Notes: a model not told the origin generated them from the letters alone. Positions 16,993 through 26,569 are shown, counted from the first letter of the stretch. The stretch: 64,000 nucleotides of DNA from Brachyspira pilosicoli P43/6/78 (GCF_000325665.1 NC_019908.1:930001-994000); one strand, 5' to 3'. Numbers and translations: made by a program.

Positions 16993-17853
16993 TCAAACAC
17001 ATACTTTGTCTAAATAAATTTCTTTAGCTTTAGAGTAAAACTCTGAAGCTTTATCATAATTACCATTAATAAATTCAATGTTTCCTAAATGGAAATAATC
17101 GCTTGATTTTGGAGAATGTTTTATATTCTCTAAATATTCTTTTTTGCTCTTTTCTATATTAGGGTAATTATCTTCTAATTTTCTATTTCTTAAATTTTTC
17201 AAAGCTATAGTTTCAGGGCTGTCAGCAGGATACATTTCTAAAGCCTGTAAATACATGTTTTCTGCCCTCTTATAATCTTTTAGCTCATGCAAACAAACTC
17301 CATAATAATGATAATCATTATAATCTGCTAAATTATTATCAACTAAAACCTCATAAAATTTCATAGCTTCTTTGTATTTATTATTAGCAAAGAAATAATT
17401 AGCCAAAAATACCAAAGCTATTCTATCTCTATTGTCTATCTTTAATATATATTTAGCTGTATCTATTCCCTTATCTTCTTCTTTTAAAACACTACATAAA
17501 GATAAAAACTCATAATAAGGAACAAGGTCATTTCCATTATATAAAGCAACACCCTTTTTATAATGTTCAAAAGCCTCTTGTAACTTGCATTCTTTTTTGG
17601 AAATAGAGCCTAATATAAAATAAGCCTCAGCTGCCATCCAATATTCTAAGAAAGTATTTAAGAAAACTTTAGCATGTTCATAATCACCATTATTAAACAA
17701 AGTAATAGCTATCTTTAAATAAGACTTCATATCTTCGCCATTACTTAATCTAATACTTCTTTTCAATGCCTCAACTGCTTCAGTATTAATTCCTTTCTTC
17801 AATAATTCTTCGGCAAGATTACTCAACTTTGTAGCTTTAGTATTGATAGACAC
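16993..17853 (-). CDS. TPR protein, cytoplasmic
   Basis: A 286-residue protein built almost entirely of TPR helices (AVEALKRSIRLSNGED; AFEHYKKGVALYNGND; AMKFYEVLVDNNLADYNDYHYYGVCLHELKDYKRAENMYLQALEMYPAD; DYFHLGNIEFINGNYDKASEFYSKAKEIY). It has no signal peptide. The start codon is GTG at 17853, chosen because AAGGAG lies eight bases upstream. It follows the LamG/fibronectin protein gene by 23 bases and is probably cotranscribed. TPR proteins mediate protein contacts; the partner is unknown. Confidence 0.8.
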   Translation of the reverse strand: MSINTKATKLSNLAEELLKKGINTEAVEALKRSIRLSNGEDMKSYLKIAITLFNNGDYEHAKVFLNTFLEYWMAAEAYFILGSISKKECKLQEAFEHYKKGVALYNGNDLVPYYEFLSLCSVLKEEDKGIDTAKYILKIDNRDRIALVFLANYFFANNKYKEAMKFYEVLVDNNLADYNDYHYYGVCLHELKDYKRAENMYLQALEMYPADSPETIALKNLRNRKLEDNYPNIEKSKKEYLENIKHSPKSSDYFHLGNIEFINGNYDKASEFYSKAKEIYLDKVCV

Positions 17854-17876
17854 AGTATTTCTCCTTAAATTATATA

Positions 17877-19307
17877 TTAGTGAAAAGGTCTAGCATAAAC
17901 TTCACTAGAAAATTCACTTTCTATATCTCCTCCTTCACCACCTATAGTTGTTACTCTAAAGTAGTAAAGCTTTCCATATTCTAAATTATTAATAACATAC
18001 TCAGTTTGATTGCCATTAACTATAATAGGATTATAATCATTATATATTCCAGATTTAGTACCGTAATATATTTTATATCCAGTTACATTTTCATGACTTC
18101 CTTCCCAATTTAAAACTATAGAATTATTAGCAACAATAGCCTTTAAATTAGTAGGTGCCTGAGGAGTTCTTCCTTCATGATAAACTATCTCAACTTTATT
18201 TAATGAAGGAGTATATTCCATAGATGAATCACTTTCTAATAATGCCTTAACTTGAATATATTTAGTTTTAGGACTCATTATAATATTATTAGTTGAATCT
18301 AAAAGTGTCCATTCTATATTGCTGTCTTCTTCAGAAAAATATTCATTAGAAGTTCTATAATAAACATATACGCCTGTAGCATTAGTAGTTTTTGCTATAT
18401 AATTTATCTCATCTATAAAAATATTATCGCTATTAAATTGCATTACTTTGCTTAATACTTCACCGCTTGGCAAATATTTTTCCAAGTTAAAATCTCTTTT
18501 ATAATCTGGACTAAAATAAAATCCGTCCATGCCGCCTATAAAACCCTGTCCTAAATATATAGGAGCAATACTAATATTACTTATATCTAATACATATGGA
18601 GAGCCCATTCTATCTCCTGTACTAGTTAAATAAATAACTTGGTCTTCAAGCCCATCTATATATTTTACCAATTTTCCGGTTTTAGAATCAAAACTAATGC
18701 TATGATGTCTCCACTCATTTTCTTTTAAATATTCACCCTCAGACAAAGTAACATTAGTATATTTACCATTATACATAAACAAATTATTAAACTGCCAAAC
18801 TAAACGTCCGTCTATTATATTAGCTCTAATACCTGCATATTTGCTAGTATCACCATCTTGATATATAGATGTCTTTGATAAAACCTTTGAGTTCATTCTT
18901 ATCTTATAAGGATTTAGATAAAACTCTATTGTAAAACTATTTACTAAAAAATTATCAAAAAATGAATAACCTTTATTTTCTATCTTTACAAAAGATTTTA
19001 TATTTGGAAACAAAACTCCAACACCGGCATTTGCTCCTTGCATATACTTTATATCTCTGCTATAAGTTACTCCGGAATAATTAACTTTATTCATTATATC
19101 TTTTGAAAATAAGCTTGATATATCTTTTCTGCTATAAGATAAACTTCCAGAATTATTTAAACTAAAGCTATTAGTTGTATTATTAAGACTGCTAGAATAT
19201 ATATTATTAGTATCTGCAAATATATTATAAACGCTTTGGGCAGCATTAATATTTAAACTTAATGTAAAAGCCATTAAAATAGCTATATATCGCATATTTA
19301 AACCCAT
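17877..19307 (-). CDS. Exported LamG-like / fibronectin type III protein
   Basis: A signal peptide runs to about residue 22 (MRYIAILMAFTLSLNINA, starting from Met5; Met1 at 19307 is also possible). Residues 90-265 look like a LamG/concanavalin jelly roll: FTIEFYLNPYKIRMNSKVLSK, then the paired 'EWRHHSISFDSKTGKLVKYIDG' strand signature. Residues 380-475 are a fibronectin type III domain (APTNLKAIVANNSIVLNWEG ... GYKIYYGTKSG ... LEYGKLYYFRVTTI). Such combinations bind carbohydrates or proteins outside the cell. It is likely periplasmic or surface-linked. Cotranscribed with the TPR gene downstream. Confidence 0.75.
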   Translation of the reverse strand: MGLNMRYIAILMAFTLSLNINAAQSVYNIFADTNNIYSSSLNNTTNSFSLNNSGSLSYSRKDISSLFSKDIMNKVNYSGVTYSRDIKYMQGANAGVGVLFPNIKSFVKIENKGYSFFDNFLVNSFTIEFYLNPYKIRMNSKVLSKTSIYQDGDTSKYAGIRANIIDGRLVWQFNNLFMYNGKYTNVTLSEGEYLKENEWRHHSISFDSKTGKLVKYIDGLEDQVIYLTSTGDRMGSPYVLDISNISIAPIYLGQGFIGGMDGFYFSPDYKRDFNLEKYLPSGEVLSKVMQFNSDNIFIDEINYIAKTTNATGVYVYYRTSNEYFSEEDSNIEWTLLDSTNNIIMSPKTKYIQVKALLESDSSMEYTPSLNKVEIVYHEGRTPQAPTNLKAIVANNSIVLNWEGSHENVTGYKIYYGTKSGIYNDYNPIIVNGNQTEYVINNLEYGKLYYFRVTTIGGEGGDIESEFSSEVYARPFH

Positions 19308-19429
19308 ATTAAAATATTACTACATAACTATTCGGATATAATTAATTTTACATTATTAAAAAAATACTATAACAAATATAGAATTAATGTTTTTATGAGA
19401 AATTAATAAAAAAATTATATATTTTTATA

Positions 19430-20113
19430 TTAAACATCTAATACAATTAAATGATTATCATCACTATCAAAATGGTCGCACATATAAATCTTATGATTAT
19501 TTTTTTCTATAATAGTATTTACTTTTACTCTATTATGCCCTACAACCTGATTATAATCAAAACAGCCATCTTCTTTTAAATCATGAATATCTGCCCATAG
19601 TATACCAGCAAACATACTCATTCCTCCCCTTCTATATGAGGCAATATTACAATCTTCTTTGCACTTTGAATAAACCATATTAATGTTTTTGGCTATATCA
19701 GTAAAATCTTTAATATCATATTTTTTCTTTATATAATTAATCCAGCCATTTGTAATTCCAGCATGAGTAAATACATAATCTTTTAATACATAAACCACAT
19801 TAAATATATCTTTATTATCATTAAAAATTTTATTAAGTTCACAAGCATAGCTTTTTCTATATCTGCTTGCTGTAGGATATCCTACTATATATTGAAAATC
19901 ATGATTTCCTATAAGAAGCTCAACTTTGGAATTATTATCTCTTTTAAACTCTATCACATCTTTTAAATTATCAGCAATTTCTTTATCTGTAAAAGTAACC
20001 CAGCTATCATCGCTATAATCACCCAAAAAAACTATCTTATCAAAATTATTATCTTTTAATAAATGTTTCCAGCAAGGCTTACCATGCAAATCACCAATAA
20101 CGGCAACTTTCAT
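19430..20113 (-). CDS. Calcineurin-like metallophosphoesterase
   Basis: The dinuclear metal site motifs are present in order: GDLHG (residues 7-11), FLGDYSDD (28-36), LIGNHDF (about 66-72) and a later FTHAGI. The final H-x-H is less clear (VVGHNRVKV). 227 residues, no signal peptide, so cytoplasmic. The layout resembles PrpE/ApaH-type phosphoprotein or dinucleotide phosphatases. Substrate not determinable. Start at 20113 follows GGAGGTGA, a very strong ribosome binding site. Single gene unit, divergent from the membrane-protein gene at 20265. Confidence 0.85.
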   Translation of the reverse strand: MKVAVIGDLHGKPCWKHLLKDNNFDKIVFLGDYSDDSWVTFTDKEIADNLKDVIEFKRDNNSKVELLIGNHDFQYIVGYPTASRYRKSYACELNKIFNDNKDIFNVVYVLKDYVFTHAGITNGWINYIKKKYDIKDFTDIAKNINMVYSKCKEDCNIASYRRGGMSMFAGILWADIHDLKEDGCFDYNQVVGHNRVKVNTIIEKNNHKIYMCDHFDSDDNHLIVLDV

Positions 20114-20212
20114 ATTGTCACCTCCAAAACAAATTGCATAATATTTAAAGTATAATTATACAAAAATGAAAAATCAAGCATATTTTTACATAATTATTAA
20201 GTATATAATTTA

Positions 20213-20241
20213 TTGACATCGTATAATAAAAGATTTATAAT
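20213..20241 (+). promoter_or_regulatory. Consensus sigma-70 promoter
   Basis: TTGACA at 20213-20218 and TATAAT at 20236-20241 with a 17-base spacer: both hexamers are perfect. It lies 24 bases before the membrane-protein start at 20265 and probably also transcribes the outer-membrane-like gene and psuG. Confidence 0.8.
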
Positions 20242-20264
20242 CACTAATTAATTAGGAATTATTA

Positions 20265-21368
20265 ATGCAAAAAATAAATATATCAAAAAATAATATAAAA
20301 GACATTATAATAGCTATTAGTTTTATTCTAATAATTTCTATTATTTATATAGTACCATTTGTTACAATAGATATTTATAAACTTACAAATAATTTATCTA
20401 ATTTGGAAATATTTTTTAATACAGAATTTGTATTCCTATTAAAAATATTATTTTCTTCTTTAATACCTATTAGTTTTTTTATACTTAATATTTTATTTTC
20501 AATCAACAAAATATGCTTAAAATCTATAATTATAACAGCAGCAATAATATTTATAATATCAATTTATTTATATAGCTTGCCATATGAACTATTAATAAAA
20601 ACAAATATATCAAAAGAATATATAAAATTATTAATTCATATATTCTCTGCTAATATGCTTATTATTTTTGCATTGGCTCTTTCATATATTAAATATGATA
20701 TAAAACAATTATCTCATTTATACGACTTCTATACTATGATAGCTGAAATTGTTATATGGGCATTTTTATTATATTTTGTATTATTTGTTATCTTGGCATC
20801 AATATTTGCTTTACTTAAATTAAATAATCAATTAGATATAAAACGCCTTACTATATTTTTAGTACAAAACAATATGCTTAACTTAAAAATATTATATACT
20901 ATATTTATTATCTTAAACTCTTCTATAATATATTTAGCTTATCTTCTATATAATAAAATGCAAAACACTAAATTATCAATAACACTATCAAGAACTATAA
21001 GTATATTCATATCAATAAGCTCTCTATCATTAATAATACTAAACTTAAAAAACAATATATTATTATCTCATAAATTATTTTTTTATTTATATGTATTATT
21101 TTTAATTATATTTATAAAAACAATTTTCCTGTTTAGAGCAGATAAAAAGCTAGATAAATACGAATATGTTTGCTATATAATATCAAATATATTTATTATT
21201 ATATTTTCTTTATTTTTAATAATAAAAGATAATACAAAGTTATTCATTGCTATAATATTATTTAATGCAATATACAATATAATTTTATCTATAATAAAAA
21301 AAAGAGAGTTTATATTTTATTATAATTTCATTTACATAATTTTATTTATCATTTTACTATTTGCTTGA
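20265..21368 (+). CDS. Polytopic membrane protein, unknown
   Basis: 367 residues, extremely hydrophobic and Ile/Leu rich, with about nine or ten predicted membrane segments (for example residues 14-36, 52-76, 86-103, 125-141, 161-190). There are no charged signature motifs. A short helix rich in Lys separates segments. I do not recognise a family. The gene is driven by a perfect promoter and followed 42 bases later by a small outer-membrane-like gene, so the pair could be functionally linked. Confidence 0.65.
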   Translation: MQKINISKNNIKDIIIAISFILIISIIYIVPFVTIDIYKLTNNLSNLEIFFNTEFVFLLKILFSSLIPISFFILNILFSINKICLKSIIITAAIIFIISIYLYSLPYELLIKTNISKEYIKLLIHIFSANMLIIFALALSYIKYDIKQLSHLYDFYTMIAEIVIWAFLLYFVLFVILASIFALLKLNNQLDIKRLTIFLVQNNMLNLKILYTIFIILNSSIIYLAYLLYNKMQNTKLSITLSRTISIFISISSLSLIILNLKNNILLSHKLFFYLYVLFLIIFIKTIFLFRADKKLDKYEYVCYIISNIFIIIFSLFLIIKDNTKLFIAIILFNAIYNIILSIIKKREFIFYYNFIYIILFIILLFA

Positions 21369-21410
21369 CTTTTTAAATAGTTATATTACACTATTTATGG
21401 GAGATAAAGA

Positions 21411-22103
21411 ATGAAAAAAGTATTTTTATTTGTATTATTAATTGGTTCAATATCCTATTATAATCTTACTGCTGTTGATGTAAGTTTAGGTTTTGTAGGT
21501 CAATTTGCTATGAGTGGTGCTGTTGCTGATTCATCTTCAATATTACCATCAAGTTTTAGAGATTTTGATATGGGATATTCTTTTTTGGTTGGAATAAAAA
21601 ATAATATAACTGACAATACAGCAATATCAATACTTGCAGACCTTGGATATTATCATGATGGTTATGCTTTGAAATATGATATAAATGGAAGCAGAGCAAC
21701 TGAAAATTATCAATTTGATAGTTTTATGGTTGGAGGAATGTTTAAATTCCATTTCTTTTTCATGTCTTTATCAGCCGGAGGCGGTGTAAAAATACCTATT
21801 AGCGGTTCCTATCGTATAGAAGATAATTATTCTAACCCATTAGGATATAGCGGAAAATACTATCTTGACAGAGGCGACATAACTGACATTTTTGACAATG
21901 CTTTAATACCATATGTGAAAGTTTCTTTAGATTTCCATATATTAAATTATCTTCTTATAGGAGTATATGTTAATTACGATTTTGCTCTAAAGTTTAATAA
22001 TAGTGATTATTTGAGTAATGTTAGAGTAGCAAAAGAATCTATAAGTTCATTAGATATAGGATTGCAACTTGGATATTTCTTAAATATTTCTGGAAATAGA
22101 TAG
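21411..22103 (+). CDS. Outer-membrane beta-barrel-like protein
   Basis: A signal peptide (MKKVFLFVLLIGSISYYNLTA, cut near residue 22) is followed by about 205 residues with alternating polar/hydrophobic strands. There are repeated aromatic ends and Gly-rich turns (GFVGQFAMSG; FSAGGGVKIPISGSY-like; LGYFLNISGNR ending near the C-terminus). This is the pattern of a small 8-stranded barrel. It is followed after 9 bases by psuG. The barrel call is based on pattern only; ligand unknown. Confidence 0.6.
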   Translation: MKKVFLFVLLIGSISYYNLTAVDVSLGFVGQFAMSGAVADSSSILPSSFRDFDMGYSFLVGIKNNITDNTAISILADLGYYHDGYALKYDINGSRATENYQFDSFMVGGMFKFHFFFMSLSAGGGVKIPISGSYRIEDNYSNPLGYSGKYYLDRGDITDIFDNALIPYVKVSLDFHILNYLLIGVYVNYDFALKFNNSDYLSNVRVAKESISSLDIGLQLGYFLNISGNR

Positions 22104-22112
22104 GATTAAAAA

Positions 22113-23036
22113 ATGAATAGATTAAATAATTTTTTAGATATTAGTGAAGAAGTAAAAACTGCATTAGATGAAAAAAAAGCAGTAGTTGCATTAGAAAGTA
22201 CAATAATATCACATGGTATGCCTTATCCTGAAAACATAGAAAGTGCATTAAATTGCGAAAAGATAATCAGAGAAAATAATGCCGTACCTGCTACTATTGC
22301 CATAATAAAAGGCAAAATAAAAATAGGTCTAAACAAAGACGAACTTGAATATATGGGAAGTACCAAAGATATTACAAAAGCAAGCAGGAGAGATTTACCT
22401 GCAATACTTGCTTTAAAAAAAGATGGTGCTACAACCGTAACTACAACTATGATAGCTTCTTCTCTTGCTGGAATAAAAGTATTTGCCACAGGAGGAATTG
22501 GAGGAGTTCATAGATATGCACAAGATACTTTTGATATATCTGCAGATTTGCAGGAACTTGCTAAAACAAATGTTGCTGTAGTATGTGCTGGTGCTAAATC
22601 AATATTAGATTTAGGGCTTACTTTAGAATATCTTGAAACTTTTGGGGTTCCTGTACTTGGTTATAAGACTTCTAAATTCCCTAATTTTTATACAAGAGAC
22701 AGCGGTTTTGATGTGGATTATAAAATAGATACTATAGAAGATATAGCAAATATTCTTCACACAAAATGGTCTTTAGGATTAAACGGAGGGGTTGTTGTAT
22801 GTAACCCTATACCAGAAGAATATGAAATGGATAAAAGCTATATAGACAAAGTAATAGAAGATACTGTAAAAGAAGCAAAAGATAAAAATATATCTGGTAA
22901 GAAAGTAACTCCTTTTATATTGGCTAAGCTTCATAGTGTAACAGAAAACAAGAGCCTTAAAGCTAATAAAGAATTAGTTTATAATAATTGCCGTGTAGCT
23001 GCGAATATTGCTTATAGTTATTCTAAACTAAATTAA
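22113..23036 (+). CDS. psuG: Pseudouridine-5'-phosphate glycosidase
   Basis: Splits pseudouridine 5'-phosphate into uracil and ribose 5-phosphate, a nucleotide salvage step. The 307-residue protein carries the family motifs: VALESTIISHGMPYPEN (the Glu-containing substrate loop), TTVTTTMIASSLAGIKVFATGGIGGVHR (catalytic Lys region), DISADLQELA and VVCNPIPEE. Full length. No pseudouridine kinase (PsuK) gene is adjacent; the PfkB kinase at 7.2 kb looks fructokinase-like. Upstream gene ends 9 bases before. Confidence 0.93.
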   Translation: MNRLNNFLDISEEVKTALDEKKAVVALESTIISHGMPYPENIESALNCEKIIRENNAVPATIAIIKGKIKIGLNKDELEYMGSTKDITKASRRDLPAILALKKDGATTVTTTMIASSLAGIKVFATGGIGGVHRYAQDTFDISADLQELAKTNVAVVCAGAKSILDLGLTLEYLETFGVPVLGYKTSKFPNFYTRDSGFDVDYKIDTIEDIANILHTKWSLGLNGGVVVCNPIPEEYEMDKSYIDKVIEDTVKEAKDKNISGKKVTPFILAKLHSVTENKSLKANKELVYNNCRVAANIAYSYSKLN

Positions 23037-23041
23037 ATTAC

Positions 23042-23069
23042 TTGACAGATTTTTATTTTGATATATATT
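23042..23069 (+). promoter_or_regulatory. Sigma-70 promoter for the FmdB-type gene
   Basis: TTGACA at 23042-23047 and TATATT at 23064-23069, 16 bases apart. The hexamers begin just after the psuG stop and about 55 bases before the next start. Confidence 0.6.
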
Positions 23070-23122
23070 TCTTTGTTAAAATAGTTTAATTATTTTATTA
23101 AATTAATTGGAGATAAAAAATT

Positions 23123-23371
23123 ATGCCTACTTATGAATATAAATGTAAAAAATGCGGACATGAGTTTGAAGAGTTCCAGTCTATGACTGCTGAACCTAAA
23201 GCTAAATGTCCTATATGTAAGGGAACTGCTAAAAGAATAATTTCTTTAAATGCTGGTGTAATATTTAAAGGTTCTGGCTTTTATGTTAATGATTATAAAG
23301 GAAAAAATAGCACATCATCATCTTCTTCTTCAAGCAGCTCAAAACCTAGTAAACCTAAAACAAGCTGCTGA
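23123..23371 (+). CDS. FmdB-family zinc ribbon protein
   Basis: Small putative regulatory protein of 82 residues. It begins with MPTYEYKCKKCGHEFEEFQ and has the four zinc-binding Cys in two CxxC pairs (CKKC and CPIC). It continues with KRIISLNAGVIFKGSGFYVNDYK, the usual core of the FmdB/CxxC_CXXC_SSSS family, and ends in the eponymous serine run. A short terminal SxxxxKPKTSC tail closes it. The molecular role of the family is not established. Strong ribosome binding site GGAG. rlmN follows 66 bases later. Confidence 0.88.
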   Translation: MPTYEYKCKKCGHEFEEFQSMTAEPKAKCPICKGTAKRIISLNAGVIFKGSGFYVNDYKGKNSTSSSSSSSSSKPSKPKTSC

Positions 23372-23437
23372 GGAGTTTGATTAATAAGCTTATAGGTTAT
23401 AAGCTATAAAAAAATATATAATAAAAAATTAAGTTAT

Positions 23438-24466
23438 ATGCCAAAAAAAATATCTATAATGAATGTATCAGAAGAGGATTTATCTAAATTCTGTATTGAA
23501 AATAATTTTCCTAAGTTTCATGCATCTCAAATATTAAATTGGATATATAAAAAATATGCTATATCCTTTGATGAAATGAGTAATATTCCAAAAGATTTGA
23601 GAGTTTTATTAGACGAAAATTATTTTATACATAATTCTAAAATAGAATCCATAACAGAAGATGAATACGGTACAAGAAAACTATTAATATCATTATATGA
23701 TAAGAAAAAAATAGAATCTGTAATACTTGGTAAAAATGACAGAGTAACTTTTTGTTTATCATCACAAGTTGGCTGCGGATATGGTTGTGCTTTTTGTGCT
23801 ACTGGAAGTATGGGGCTATCTAGAAACCTTACTGCTGATGAAATACTTGCTGAGTTTATATTAATGCGTGCAGTTACTAAAAAAGTTAATTCTATAGTGT
23901 TTATGGGTATGGGTGAGCCTTTAGCTAATACAAAAAATTTATTCAAAGCAATAGATACTATTAATTCATATAAAGGATTTAATTTAGGTATAAGGCATAT
24001 AACAATATCCACATCTGGAGAAGTTGCGGGAATAAAACAATTAATAGAGAGAGATTTAGATTGCAGATTGGCTGTTTCTTTACACTCACTTAAAAATGAA
24101 GTACGCGACAAAATAATGCCTATAAATAAAAGATATCCAATAGAAAACCTTATCAACATACTTAAAAGATACAGTAAAAATGGAAAAAGAATGATTACTT
24201 TTGAATGGGTATTAATAAAAGATGTTAATGATTCTGTTAATGATGCTTATAGATTAGTAAACTTAAAAAAAGAGTTTCCTTTCAAAGTTAATATTATACC
24301 GATGAACCCGGTAGAACATGCACCAGAGCTTCAAAGACCAAATAAAGATATTATATTAAGATTCAAATCCATATTAAAAGATAATGGTATAGAAGTTGTT
24401 GAGAGATTTAAACAAGGTCAAGAAATTTTAGCAGGATGCGGTCAGCTTGCTGTAAAAAATCAATAA
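23438..24466 (+). CDS. rlmN: 23S rRNA (adenine-2503-C2)-methyltransferase RlmN
   Basis: Radical-SAM enzyme that methylates A2503 in 23S rRNA and A37 in some tRNAs. It has an N-terminal HhH-like accessory domain (FPKFHASQILNWIYKKYAISFDEMSNIPK). The cluster motif is in VGCGYGCAFCATG. The family box GMGEPLAN is present, and the essential methyl-carrying Cys appears in AGCGQL near the C-terminus. 342 residues is standard. It lies 66 bases downstream of the FmdB-type gene and is convergent with the PHP gene. Confidence 0.95.
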   Translation: MPKKISIMNVSEEDLSKFCIENNFPKFHASQILNWIYKKYAISFDEMSNIPKDLRVLLDENYFIHNSKIESITEDEYGTRKLLISLYDKKKIESVILGKNDRVTFCLSSQVGCGYGCAFCATGSMGLSRNLTADEILAEFILMRAVTKKVNSIVFMGMGEPLANTKNLFKAIDTINSYKGFNLGIRHITISTSGEVAGIKQLIERDLDCRLAVSLHSLKNEVRDKIMPINKRYPIENLINILKRYSKNGKRMITFEWVLIKDVNDSVNDAYRLVNLKKEFPFKVNIIPMNPVEHAPELQRPNKDIILRFKSILKDNGIEVVERFKQGQEILAGCGQLAVKNQ

Positions 24467-24482
24467 CATTACAAAATAATAT

Positions 24483-25196
24483 TTAATTTCTATTTCTACT
24501 ATTTAAATAATTCATAAGCCTATCAAAATCGGCATTTAAAATTAAATCTTCTGGAAAGTTAATATCTTCAAGCATATTCAAAGCAGCTTCATGATTGCCT
24601 ACATTATATTTTGAATGAGAATCTGATGTAACTACAATATTTAAATTATACTTCTTACATAGTAATGCCACTTCTTTGCAATTTGTATCGCTACCCTTTC
24701 TCACTTTAAAAGAAGCAGAATTAATCTCTATAAGTTTATTATAGTCTTTACAAAGTTTAATTATCTTTTCCATGTCAAATGCAAACTTAGGATTTCCTAC
24801 ATGCCCAAGACAATCAACATAACTATTCTTTATTAAACCAATATATCCATTAGTATGAGACTCTATATTTGAAGGAGTAATAGAATCCTCATGATAAGAA
24901 GCTATAACAAAATCTAAACATTCAAGAACATTTTTTCTTAAATCAATATTTCCATCATAATCTATAATATTAGCCTCAGCACCTCTAAGTACTCTAATAC
25001 CATTAACATATTCAGGTATATTATGCATAGACCTAAAATGCACAGGCTTTGCACCATCGCTAGATTTAGGACCATGATCAGTAATAGCAACAGCTAAAAA
25101 ACCTTTATCTTTAGCAGCATTTATAATCTCATCTACAGTACTAAAAGCATGCTGGCTAACTATTGTATGTGTATGCAAATCAGCTATTATTTTCAT
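24483..25196 (-). CDS. PHP-domain phosphatase (YcdX-like)
   Basis: Metal-dependent phosphoesterase of the PHP family. It opens with DLHTHTIVSQHAFSTVDEI, the YcdX-type trinuclear zinc motif. It continues with AITDHGP, GAEANIIDYDGNIDL, a SYHE motif, GHVGNP and VTSDSHSKYNVG. All expected His/Asp ligands are visible in order. 237 residues, cytoplasmic. Substrate is not known for most members. It forms a minus-strand group with the kinase, flavodoxin and lipoprotein genes upstream (spacing 15 and 6 bases). Confidence 0.85.
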   Translation of the reverse strand: MKIIADLHTHTIVSQHAFSTVDEIINAAKDKGFLAVAITDHGPKSSDGAKPVHFRSMHNIPEYVNGIRVLRGAEANIIDYDGNIDLRKNVLECLDFVIASYHEDSITPSNIESHTNGYIGLIKNSYVDCLGHVGNPKFAFDMEKIIKLCKDYNKLIEINSASFKVRKGSDTNCKEVALLCKKYNLNIVVTSDSHSKYNVGNHEAALNMLEDINFPEDLILNADFDRLMNYLNSRNRN

Positions 25197-25211
25197 TAGC
25201 AGGTAAAATCC

Positions 25212-25826
25212 TTATAGACTTTTAGCCATATCTACTATAATGTCTTCTACTTTCTCTAAGCCTATATAATCGCTATTAAAACAAGCATGATAATTTCTAG
25301 CATCGCCCCATACTCTTCCAGTGTAATAATTATAATGTTTAGCTCTTAATTTGTCTCTATCTTTAAGAATCTTCTCTACACTATTACTATCCAATTTATA
25401 TTCATTAACAGCTCTATTTATTTTACTTTGCATATCTGAATGTATAAAAATATTAATACAATTATCAAATTTCTCTAAAACATAATCAGCACATCTTCCA
25501 ACTATAACGCAAGAATGTTTACTAGCAATTTCTTTTATAACATTGCTTTGAGCAAAAAACATAGTATCCTGTAAAGACTCACCATTACCAAAAACCATAT
25601 TACCAGCATAAGAACCAGATATAGCAAAATTAAAAAGAGATGGAGAAGTTAATTTCTGCTCATTTTCTTTTATATAATCTGGAGAAAATCCAGTTTTATC
25701 AGAAGCCATTTCTATAATAGCCTTATCATAAAAGGCAATACCCAATTTTTTAGCAACATCTTCTCCTATAAATCTTCCTCCGCTTCCAAACTCTCTGCTA
25801 ATAGTAATAATAATTTTTTTATCCAT
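25212..25826 (-). CDS. Cytidylate kinase-like protein
   Basis: P-loop kinase of the cytidylate-kinase-like family. The P-loop is ISREFGSGGRFIGEDVAKKLG (the usual GxxGxGKx is changed to GSGGRFIG). It is followed by FYDKAIIEMAS and a lid region with NRAVNEYKLD ... KDRDKLRAKHYNYYTGRVWG. The open frame reaches 25841, but the start ATG at 25826 is chosen because GGAGG lies seven bases before it. 204 residues. In this family the substrate often is not CMP, so the activity is uncertain. Member of the minus-strand group with PHP and flavodoxin genes. Confidence 0.8.
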   Translation of the reverse strand: MDKKIIITISREFGSGGRFIGEDVAKKLGIAFYDKAIIEMASDKTGFSPDYIKENEQKLTSPSLFNFAISGSYAGNMVFGNGESLQDTMFFAQSNVIKEIASKHSCVIVGRCADYVLEKFDNCINIFIHSDMQSKINRAVNEYKLDSNSVEKILKDRDKLRAKHYNYYTGRVWGDARNYHACFNSDYIGLEKVEDIIVDMAKSL

Positions 25827-25847
25827 AAAGATTTCCTCCAATAATTT

Positions 25848-26279
25848 TTAATCTCTTGACAAATCAGCCCCTACTTCCTTCATTTTTAATAATATATCAT
25901 CTGTAGGTTTTTCTTTAGCTATAATAGGTTCTCTAAACAAATTAATATCATTATTTTTGGCGTCCTCAACCCAATCTCGCATCCATTTTCCATCACCCCA
26001 ACTATAAGAACCAAAGAAAAATACTCTTTTATTCTTGAGAACAGACTTTATATCATTATACATCGGTAAAAACTCACTATCCTCCAAAGTTTCAGCTCCC
26101 ATGGCAGGACAGCCTAAAGCGATTATCGAATATTCTTCAGCTTTATTTCTGTCAAAATTATAAGCCTTAAACATATCCGCTTGACATTTTTGAAGTTCTA
26201 TACCCTCTTTAAGAGCATTTGCCATAAGCCTAGTATTACCTGTTTTACTCCAGACAACTATAGCTATTTTTTTATTCAT
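25848..26279 (-). CDS. Flavodoxin
   Basis: Small FMN-binding electron carrier. VVWSKTGNTRLMANALKEGI is the phosphate-binding loop (T/S-x-T-G-N-T), ALGCPAMGAETLEDSEF the 60s isoalloxazine loop and FFGSYSWGDGKWMRDWVEDAKN the 90s loop with its aromatic residue. 143 residues, normal length. Its ATG overlaps the stop of the lipoprotein gene upstream by four bases (ATGA), so translation is coupled. Electron partners unknown. Confidence 0.88.
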   Translation of the reverse strand: MNKKIAIVVWSKTGNTRLMANALKEGIELQKCQADMFKAYNFDRNKAEEYSIIALGCPAMGAETLEDSEFLPMYNDIKSVLKNKRVFFFGSYSWGDGKWMRDWVEDAKNNDINLFREPIIAKEKPTDDILLKMKEVGADLSRD

Positions 26280-26569
26280 AAATTTACTTTTTTAAATTTT
26301 CTTTTTGCTTCTTCTATAGACTTCGATGCCTCTTCCAATGATTTGCTTAAAGTATCTTCAGCATTCTTTTTAACATCTTCTATAGTATCTTCTGCCTTAT
26401 CCAAACCATTATCTATAGCATCATTAGCAGTATTTAAGCCCTCATCTATTTTTTCATCAACATTCTCAAGCAGTTTATCAACTTGTTTTTCTATATTCTT
26501 TTTATCTTTTTCACAGGAAACAAAAAATATCAATGAAATAATAGATAATACAAAAAATATTCGCTTCAT
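26276..26569 (-). CDS. Small coiled-coil lipoprotein, 97 aa
   Basis: A lipoprotein signal (MKRIFFVLSIISLIFFVSC, Cys at 19) is followed by a highly charged amphipathic helix. Hydrophobic residues fall every 3-4 positions (VDKLLENVDEKIDEGLNTAN, then DNGLDKAEDTIEDVKKNAED). It resembles apolipoprotein- or YtxH-like coiled coils seen in many exported proteins. Overlaps the flavodoxin start by four bases. Function unknown. Confidence 0.7.
   Translation of the reverse strand: MKRIFFVLSIISLIFFVSCEKDKKNIEKQVDKLLENVDEKIDEGLNTANDAIDNGLDKAEDTIEDVKKNAEDTLSKSLEEASKSIEEAKRKFKKVNL

Noticed and set aside
23387-23405. Perfect 8-bp hairpin AGCTTATA/TATAAGCT as a terminator after the FmdB-type gene
   Set aside because: It is followed by A residues, not U, on the plus strand, and no minus-strand gene ends here, so it does not look like a working terminator.
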